From assembly GCA_030762895.1 (NCBI GenBank), contig CM061069.1, forward strand, positions 107,947,669 through 108,011,668: a DNA stretch of 64,000 bases. Direction: 5' to 3'. This document shows positions 57,602 to 64,000 of the stretch, one piece after another. A model generated the notes under the pieces. The model searched no databases, was not told the DNA's origin, and worked only from the letters and a program-made list of their open reading frames with translations. Positions within the stretch are counted from its first letter, which is position 1; each line of letters begins with the position of its first letter. Position numbers and translations under genes: made by a program. This DNA comes from Sophora flavescens (Eukaryota > Streptophyta > Magnoliopsida > Fabales > Fabaceae).

Positions 57602-58901
57602 TGTTGGTCATGGCAACCATAACCGAAGAGAGGGGGTGAATTGGGTTTATAAAATTTTCGTCCCCTTTTTGTGACCTAGACTAATTTTTGAGAAATTGTA
57701 AAAAGATAAAGGAAGAGGAAATCACACAATCAATTTATACTGGTTCAATCACTCCCTCGAGTGACCTACATCCAGTCTCCACAATAAATTTGTGGGTATT
57801 TTCCACTAATAATCAATTCAAACTTTACAACACTTAGAGCACTCTCCACTTGGATACCCCACCTCGTGCAAGAGCCTCAATACTACTCACCAAAGGGATA
57901 CCCCACCCTTTGGACTTAAGGATACCTCACCCCAAGATTTTCTCTCAATACAAAAAGGATACCTCACCTTCTTCTTCTAAAGGGATTCCCCACCCTTTTA
58001 CAAAGAGTCATCTTCACTTGGGATACCTCACCCTTGTGCTAGAGTCTCCAAATCTACTCAAGGGATACCTCACCCTTGTTACAAATCAAACTAGAGAGAT
58101 TCCTCACTCTCTTTAACCAACACAAATCAAGTAATAAATGATTACAAAGAAGAATACCTCAAAAGGTTGAATCAATACAAGTTGAAGCACTGTGACTCTT
58201 GTGTAGGATTAGCTCAAATCTTGATTTCAAGAGTGAAAGATTGAATCTTGAGGTTAGAGATGATGTTCAAGTATTCTAAGAGTGAAAACCTAGGGTTTTT
58301 CGGACTGCTACAGAGTATTTATAGCGGGGTTTCAAAATATAGCCATTTTGCACAACTGTCACGCATTGCAAAAATCACTTTTTCGCAACTGGTAATCGAT
58401 TATAGATGTACTAGTAATCGATTACGAGCTGTCAGTTTGAAATACTGAGCTTTCCAGAAAGCTGGTAATCGATTACGGGAGTCTGGTAATCGATTACCAT
58501 TGATAATTTTAAATATTGATTTTTTCAGAAAGTGGTAATAGATTACAAGAATTCTGGTAATTCAATTACGAGCTGTTCTTTTAAAAGAAAAATGATATTT
58601 TTCAATCTAAAGAACATTCTAACACTTATGAAAAACAGTTTTCCAATTCTTTGAAAAACCTTAAGCCCATTTTCAATTTTAAAAACAATTTTTAATTAAT
58701 TCAATTTTAATAGCCAATCCTACATTTGAGTCTTACAAATAAACCTAAGACCAAACTCAAACTATGTATACCCTTGAAGATCTTCTCTTGGTCTTGGATG
58801 ATCTTTCTTTGATCTTGCACTTTCCTTTTCTCATCAATCAATTGTTTTGCTTTTGTTGCTCATCATCAAAATTAATTTCCTGAAAGTACATAGCATCCAC
58901 A
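57602..58901 (-). repeat. Element E LTR (5' in element orientation)
   Basis: 1300 bp, nearly identical to 52862-54169. The main difference is a short gap near 58366, where TTTCTGTACC-like bases of the other copy are absent. It carries the same GGGATACCYCACC and GTAATCGATTAC repeat fields. Confidence 0.9.
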
Positions 58902-58906
58902 ATACC

Positions 58907-60981
58907 TACATCTGAAATGTTAAACATGGGATGGGTACACTGACTCAGTGAGAAAGTTTCCCCCAAACACATACAGTCATACTTAATTGAGTGCAAACCA
59001 AGAATCGCACATACATGCATACATAATTGAAAACATCATATCATCTCCTAAGCATATCAATTGATTAAACACTTACATAACATACACAAGACACTTTTAT
59101 CCTCTTAATGGTCGCTTGTGGAATGACTTGCAAACTCATACTTAACATAAGTTCCTCATCTAACATCATGATATTCGAACATTTGGGTATCCTAGGAGGT
59201 GGGTTCTCTTAGGACCTCCTACCTCGATGGTTTCGATTTCTACCGCGGAGATGCCACTCCTTCAGGCCAACATCAATATCCATCCTCAACGCCCGAGATA
59301 TCTAACAGGATCCACTCATCCCCGACGATGATATTTATATACCGGAGCCTTCCGCTCCCCGATCGGTCTACCCAAGGATTCATTTCATGTCAATCTATTC
59401 CACCAAGTTCCTTATCAATGTTTTCCAATATGTACATTAATAGAAAATGAACATACACACATATTCATATTCTTCAACTTAACAAAATAAACAAGAGTTG
59501 TAACTTGAACATCTACCAAAAACAACATCAACAACATGAACAAGCATATGCAACAATAACTTCCACGAAATTTTAAAAATATCTCCAAGGTTAAGAAAAT
59601 TATAAATAATTTCTAGGTCATTATATAACATTTTAATACTCTAAAATTAATTTTTATAACTCATAAACAACTTATACAGTCCTCAAATAAATTCAAAACC
59701 AAAACATGCACAGAAAGTTCAAAATTTGAAAAGTAACGATTTTTATACCCTATCAAACGAACTCGTTTTTGCCTCAAAATTAACATGTAGATCCATGACA
59801 TACAGAAGTTAATTGCCATATTTTCATTTGGTAAAAAAAGAACCACCAATTAATACATAGAAATCAATTAAGTTTCGGATTAACACACAACAGAATTTTT
59901 CTGAACAATAGCCAATGAAAATAATGTACGAATAGCCAAATGATATTGGAAAATTTTGAACATTTAACTGGAGGTACCCAACTCATATACGAACACAATG
60001 TAATATGTCACATATTAAAATTCAAAGCCAATATTTCAGTAAAAATCACACATTGAGACTGTTTTACAAAGTACTTTCATAAATATGAATTAATCAACCT
60101 ACACCTTTAAAAATTTATTTCTCTTCATGTAAACATGCAAAAATTCAAAATCATCAACCAAATCTCATCTGTTACTTTAGTACTACCATATAAAATTAAA
60201 TATAAGCTCATGCCCCACAAAATAATACTAAAAATTAACATGCAACCAACAAAGATATCATATTTAAACAAGATCCAACCATGCAACCATAAAGATGAGT
60301 TTAGAACCACTTACCTCAACTCCAGCCACTCTAAATAGCCACAATTGACCCCATAACTCATACAAATTTCAAAATAAGCAAGGTATGGGAATCTAATACT
60401 ATTACAGCTCCTAAACTCAAATCAACAAAACAAAAATACAAGAAATCAAGCATGCAACACCAAAATCCCTCACCTTAAAGCGTGAACTTGTTGAGCTCTT
60501 GATGACCCAAATGAAAATGACGAAGAGGTGTGAAGACTAAGCTCAAAGCTCTCCAATGGCATCTTCTCCTTCAAGTTCTCTCATACTTTCTCACTTTAAG
60601 TTATCTATCTAGGGTTTCAACAAAAAGATGATTCAAGGGGAAAGTGGGTGACACCCTCTTTTAACTTATATCATTGGGTCCAAGGATGGGTAAAGCCCAT
60701 AAACTCATTAAAGCACTAATGTCATAAATTAAACTAATTTGATTATTAAGGATGAGTCAAATTTACACTATCATGTTTATGTCTTAAAACTCTCATTTAA
60801 TTTAATTATTAAATATTGTTCCAAAACATTTTCAATCATAGTGTAATTAACTAATTACTAACATATTTATAACTTAAAAAAATCACCATGTATAACAGTT
60901 ATGCAAAAAGAAATTATTGAACTACTATAATAGTGTCAATTAAAGCCTTTAATTAAATTATTGAAATCTCTGGGTATTACA
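58907..60981 (-). other. Element D body, right part
   Basis: About 2.07 kb with no reading frame of interest. On the minus strand it runs from TGTAATACCCAGAG through a T- and A-rich upstream part, a CTTAGTCTTCACACC leader-like zone near 60530 and on to the point where E inserted. A C- and G-richer island lies at 59210-59380. I see no gene. Confidence 0.45.
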
Positions 60982-60986
60982 ACTTG

Positions 60987-61416
60987 GATCTGCAAAAACC
61001 CAGACAGACGAGCAATGCTCAAAGCTGGGCCCTTCGAGTTAAAAAACCAAAAAACCGAGCAATGATCGGATCTGCAAAAATCCAGATACATGAGCAAAGC
61101 TCGATTGTGGGTCCCTTGAAGCTCAAAAGTCATATACCAAAGCAGTGCTCGGATAAGCGAAAAATCGGTAAGCACAAGAAATCATTATAGGTCATATGTC
61201 GTTATTAAATCACCTTCAAAGGAACGAGAACACCTCAGTCAAAACACCTAAGTCAAAACACCTAAGTCCTATTACCACATCTTGGGTCGACTAATGCTTG
61301 ATCCACTTATTCTTAGACCAAAAGCCTAAGTTAAATAAGGTAACTTGAAGACATCTTTTTCAAGCTTCCTCGTTGATCCTAACTCAAAGCTTGAGGGACT
61401 TAATAATTTTCCAACA
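60987..61416 (+). repeat. Element O 3' tandem repeats and 3' end
   Basis: Two or more further units of the ~84 bp repeat (GATCTGCAAAAA, AGCTGGGCCCTTCGAGTT, GAGCAATGATCGG), then unique sequence and a purine-rich CTTGAGGGA near 61390, the likely plus-strand primer just before the truncated LTR. Confidence 0.7.
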
Positions 61417-61509
61417 TTTCCAACATGGACCGACGAGTGTTTGGCCCAGTTGACTCTGAGCCCAAGGAGCAGAGCTAGGATCCTCACCAAGAGGCCGAAT
61501 TAATGATAG

Positions 61510-61510
<1 letters not shown>
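61417..61510 (+). repeat. Element O 3' LTR, truncated
   Basis: Only about 94 bases of the ~520 bp LTR remain (TTCCAACATGG to GAATTAATGA). They match 852-940 closely with scattered changes, then pass abruptly into an AT microsatellite. No right-hand target duplication can be read. Confidence 0.8.

Positions 61511-61513
<3 letters not shown>

Positions 61514-61563
<50 letters not shown>
61514..61563. repeat. TA microsatellite
   Basis: About 24 TA units directly beside the truncated LTR of element O. It may mark the break where the rest of the LTR was lost. Confidence 0.9.
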
Positions 61564-61569
<6 letters not shown>

Positions 61570-61655
61570 TATTATATATAATAATTTTATATTTTAATAT
61601 ATATTTTAATTTTATATATATTTTAATATTTTCAGGTCTAAACCAAACCAATTTT

Positions 61656-61949
61656 GATTGGTTCGGATTTTTATATTATTTTATTATTAATTTTTTGAAG
61701 TGTACAATTTTTTTGTATTAAAATATATCTAGCCAAGAAAGGTAGTAAACTACTGTGTTTTTCGGAAAGTTTAGCGGCGTAAACCCGAACGAATAATTCG
61801 ATGATTGGTTCAGATTTTTATATTATTTTATTATTAATTTTTTAAAGTGTACAATTTTTTTGTTTTTAAATTTTTCTAGCCAAGAAATATAGCAAACTAT
61901 TGTATTCTTCGGAAAGTTTAGCGGCGTAAATCCGGACGAATAATTCGAT
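61656..61949. repeat. 147 bp tandem duplication
   Basis: Two units of 147 bases each (61656-61802 and 61803-61949) start GATTGGTTC and end GAATAATTCGAT. They share GAAGTGTACAATTTTTTT-like and CGGAAAGTTTAGCGGCGTAAA segments. The GGTCTRAACCAAAC motif occurs just before the first and just after the second unit. No coding sense. Confidence 0.85.
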
Positions 61950-62787
61950 GAATCGATCCAATTAAATTGGTTTGTATGTTTTTTGTGTTCGGGTCTGAAC
62001 CAAACTCAATGGTCATTGGTTCGGTTATCATGCTTAAGAATTTTGGTACCGAATTAATTACTATATTTTAGTATTTATATATATATATATATTAATACTT
62101 AGTATTTGTTATATTTAAATATAAATATTGATTAGATATTGACATGATCCATGTCCTCTTGATCCTTATGCTAAACGGTAGATAAGTAAATTATAATCAT
62201 CGTTGATAATTGATTTTAAAATTATATGATAGATAAAAGAGTAAAACGCTCTCTTAGAAATAATATGATTTATATTTCAACTCATATTACAACAAATATG
62301 CACTATATCACTTTTGAAAAAAAAATCTTACAAGCACCGTTAAAAAAACAATTACAGACAAAAACACTCAAATCACAAAGTCATAGATATTAAAATATGC
62401 GATCAAGCGGACATCAAGAGGACAACAATAGATGACTATCTTAAGTCTTGTTTCTATGACAAAACAAAACTAAGACGTATACAAACACGTAGCTACATGT
62501 AATTTTCAATATATATAATATATAAAGAAAACTTCACAGGTAGTATATGAGGATGTTTGTTAGAGTATAGTATATAGTTTAATACCGTGGAGCATGTTAC
62601 GTTTTGTTCCATCCAGCCTTTCAAGTGCCAGTAAACTATTTCGATGCCTGCTAGGCTGCCGAATGTCTAAGATACTGAGTCGGCTTGACTTAGGGGATGA
62701 GGAACCTTACCTAAATTTATAGGACTGTGAATTTGAAGCAAAAGTTTAATTAATCGTTTACTTAATATATATTTAAATAAATTAAAC
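61950..62787. other. AT-rich DNA without a recognisable gene
   Basis: Short TA runs near 62080 and 62510. A GC-richer stretch at about 62610-62710 contains no frame or RNA I recognise. Confidence 0.5.
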
Positions 62788-63396
62788 GTTTAATCGTATT
62801 TTTGGTCCTCTAAATATTATGATAGTGTAATTTTGGTCCTTCAGGTTCCAATTGGGTCCCCCAAATATAATGATCGTGCGATTTTGTCATCGAGATTCCA
62901 ATTGTGTCAGTTGGGTCCCCCAGATATCACGATTCTGCAATTTTGATCCCCAGATATCACAATTCGTAATTTTTAACGCTCGTAGTCTACATGGCATACG
63001 TGTGCCTGATTTGGGACCAATATTCATAAATGTCATTTGCAGAGAAACATTGGACCCATATGCTCACGTGATGTACACGTGACCATTAAAGTGTGTGAGA
63101 TATCAATAATGATACATGAGAATGTCATGTAAGCTGTCAAACAGACCTCACTAAGTGTCAAATCAGTCTCATGTGTCACGTAGGCTACTGACGTTAAAAA
63201 TTGTACAATCGTGATATCTAGGGAGTCAAAATTGCACAATCGTGATACCTGAGAACCCATTGGCACAATGGAGTCTGGGAAACTAAAATCTCATAATCGT
63301 GATACCCATGTCCATGGACCCAATTGTTACTATTGAAACCAGGGAAGCCAACATTGCACAATCATAATACCTTAAGGATCAAAAGTACAATTAAGC
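62788..63396. repeat. Fold-back repeat of about 600 bp
   Basis: The left end GTTTAATCGTATTTTTGGTC is mirrored at the right end by GATCAAAAGTACAATTAAGC. Inside both arms the module (GGTCCCCCAGATATCACGAT and its complement ATCGTGATACC) recurs three to four times, so each arm is itself internally repetitive. Size, inverted structure and lack of coding capacity indicate a fold-back or MITE-type element. Confidence 0.75.
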
Positions 63397-63560
63397 CTAA
63401 ATTAAAAACAACTTATTTTTATAAGTTTCTCTCATAAGCTTATTGAAATAAGCTAAAACAAGTTTATTGGAAATTATAAACTATTTATATAAGTTTATTT
63501 TCACAAGTTATTCTCATAAGCTTAAATAAGCTCTCTGTAACATCTTCCAAACACATCCTT
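63397..63560. repeat. MITE-like AAGCTTA-rich segment
   Basis: Repeated CTCATAAGCTTA and ATAAGCT motifs in both orientations, ending AACACATCCTT. Such short AT-rich segments with ATAAGCT modules are frequent in legume intergenic DNA. The ends are not well defined. Confidence 0.4.
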
Positions 63561-64000
63561 AATACAGTTCATAACCCACATATTAGTAGATCATTAATGA
63601 TAGCTTGAGCTTGTATTAACGACCATTAGATTTATCTAAACTTATTAGCCAATTCATATTTAAAATTGAAAATCTTGTTGTGGTAGGTTAGGCAACCGCG
63701 TTTTGTTAAGCAATTTTATATTTGGATTCGATTAGGCCACACAAAATCACATAACATAAAATGTGCTTGGTTTTGGTTTTTCTGCAACGCAGACTCTTCA
63801 ATATTTGTTGTACGAAAATGCCCTTTCATTATTATGAACTGAATTTAACAAAATTTCATGAGCATTTGCTAAATTTTTTTAATAAACGAAATATCCCGAG
63901 TTTGCGTTCTTCTCTGTGTCAATCTTAAAGTAAATACTTCGATGGTTAAGCTATAAGACTCGAGGACAACGGGTTTGACACAAGTGGTCATGACTCATGA
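63561..64000. other. Right flank without a recognisable gene
   Basis: AT-rich DNA to the window edge. I see no coding frame, RNA gene or repeat boundary. Confidence 0.5.

Larger units (their letters stand above)
52862..58901 (-). mobile_element. Gag-only Sirevirus-type copia derivative (element E)
   Basis: 6040 bp with perfect ATACC duplications (52857-52861, 58902-58906) and ends TGTTGG...TCCACA. Read on the minus strand: 5' LTR (57602-58901), primer site, gag pieces, three GGGGGAG tracts, 3' LTR (52862-54169). No protease, integrase, reverse transcriptase or RNase H can be seen in the 3.4 kb interior, so it depends on another Sirevirus. The LTRs differ at few sites, so it transposed relatively recently despite lacking pol. 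Confidence 0.88.
52595..60981 (-). mobile_element. Probable solo LTR (element D), minus strand, host of element E
   Basis: The ends are TGTCATGACCCAGA and, read inwards from the right, TGTAATACCCAGAG, an inverted pair with TG...CA termini. The flanks are GCTTG and ACTTG, a 5 bp duplication with one change. Removing element E leaves about 2.3 kb with no gag, pol, primer site or second LTR. That combination is what a solo LTR looks like, probably of a gypsy (chromovirus-type) element. An unrecognised TG...CA DNA element is possible. Orientation follows a leader-like AAGGTGAGGG read on the minus strand near 60475. Confidence 0.55.
849..61510 (+). mobile_element. Outer non-autonomous Ty3/gypsy retrotransposon (element O), host of all nested insertions
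   Basis: The 5' LTR starts TGTTCCAACATGG and ends GTAAGAACA. It is followed two bases later by a gypsy-type primer site, a gag with the Retrotrans_gag fold, a short C-terminal integrase remnant, a 3' non-coding tract with ~84 bp tandem repeats and a truncated 3' LTR. Removing the CACTA element (954-9818), element A (10483-51519) and element D (52595-60981) leaves an element of about 2.8 kb. Protease, reverse transcriptase, RNase H and most of integrase are absent, so it must have relied on a partner. The integrase tail and 3' UTR tandem repeats resemble the Tat/Ogre lineage; that assignment is inference. Confidence 0.8.

Noticed and set aside
57850..58116. Proline/histidine-rich open frame in the E LTR
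   Set aside because: It is generated by the GGGATACCYCACC repeats in the LTR and reads on the strand opposite to the element.
62600..62720. GC-richer stretch as a possible tRNA or small RNA
   Set aside because: No cloverleaf, no A or B box arrangement and no conserved tRNA arm could be seen.

Overview
This is a plant nuclear window, most likely from a legume. The evidence is Sirevirus-type copia elements using a TGGTATCAGAGC primer site, LTRs carrying repeated GTAATCGATTAC, an Athila-type gypsy element, an En/Spm CACTA element and legume-style fold-back repeats. It is almost entirely transposable-element DNA. I found no intact host gene, no tRNA or rRNA and no CRISPR array. The only host-derived coding sequence is a broken copy of the cytosolic ribosomal protein eS17 (RPS17) carried inside the CACTA element.

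The layout is a set of nested insertions that can be dissected by target-site duplications (TSDs). The oldest layer, O, is a non-autonomous Ty3/gypsy element (849 to about 61510). It has a ~520 bp LTR, a TGGCGCC-type primer site, a gag, and then a deletion that joins gag directly to the C-terminal end of integrase. Into its 5' LTR jumped an 8.9 kb CACTA element (954-9818, TSD AAT) with decayed TNP2 and TNP1-like genes and the RPS17 pseudogene. Into the O gag jumped Sirevirus A (10483-51519, TSD AAGCA/AAGTA), which has gag, pol and an env-like gene. Into the A 5' LTR jumped Sirevirus B (12086-33862, TSD AACTT), and into the B gag jumped an Athila-like gypsy element G (16711-27079, TSD CTTGA). 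Into the A env-like gene jumped Sirevirus C (40530-48012, TSD AAATC). Into the O 3' non-coding region jumped D, a probable solo LTR on the minus strand (52595-60981, TSD GCTTG/ACTTG), and into D jumped E, a gag-only Sirevirus derivative on the minus strand (52862-58901, TSD ATACC).

Gene content is therefore retroelement gag-pol (A, B, C, G), gag only (O, E), the env-like gene of A, and the CACTA transposase genes. All carry stops, frameshifts or deletions. G is the least damaged, with one nonsense codon and one short out-of-frame stretch. In A, B and C the gag frame runs into pol with the same +1 offset just before the protease motif, which looks conserved rather than accidental.

The flanks (1-848 and 61511-64000) have no recognisable gene. 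They hold an AT microsatellite, a 147 bp tandem duplication, a ~600 bp fold-back repeat and MITE-like sequence. All boundaries, TSDs and similarities were read by eye. No alignment or database search was run, so family names rest on motifs and no ages or identities are computed.
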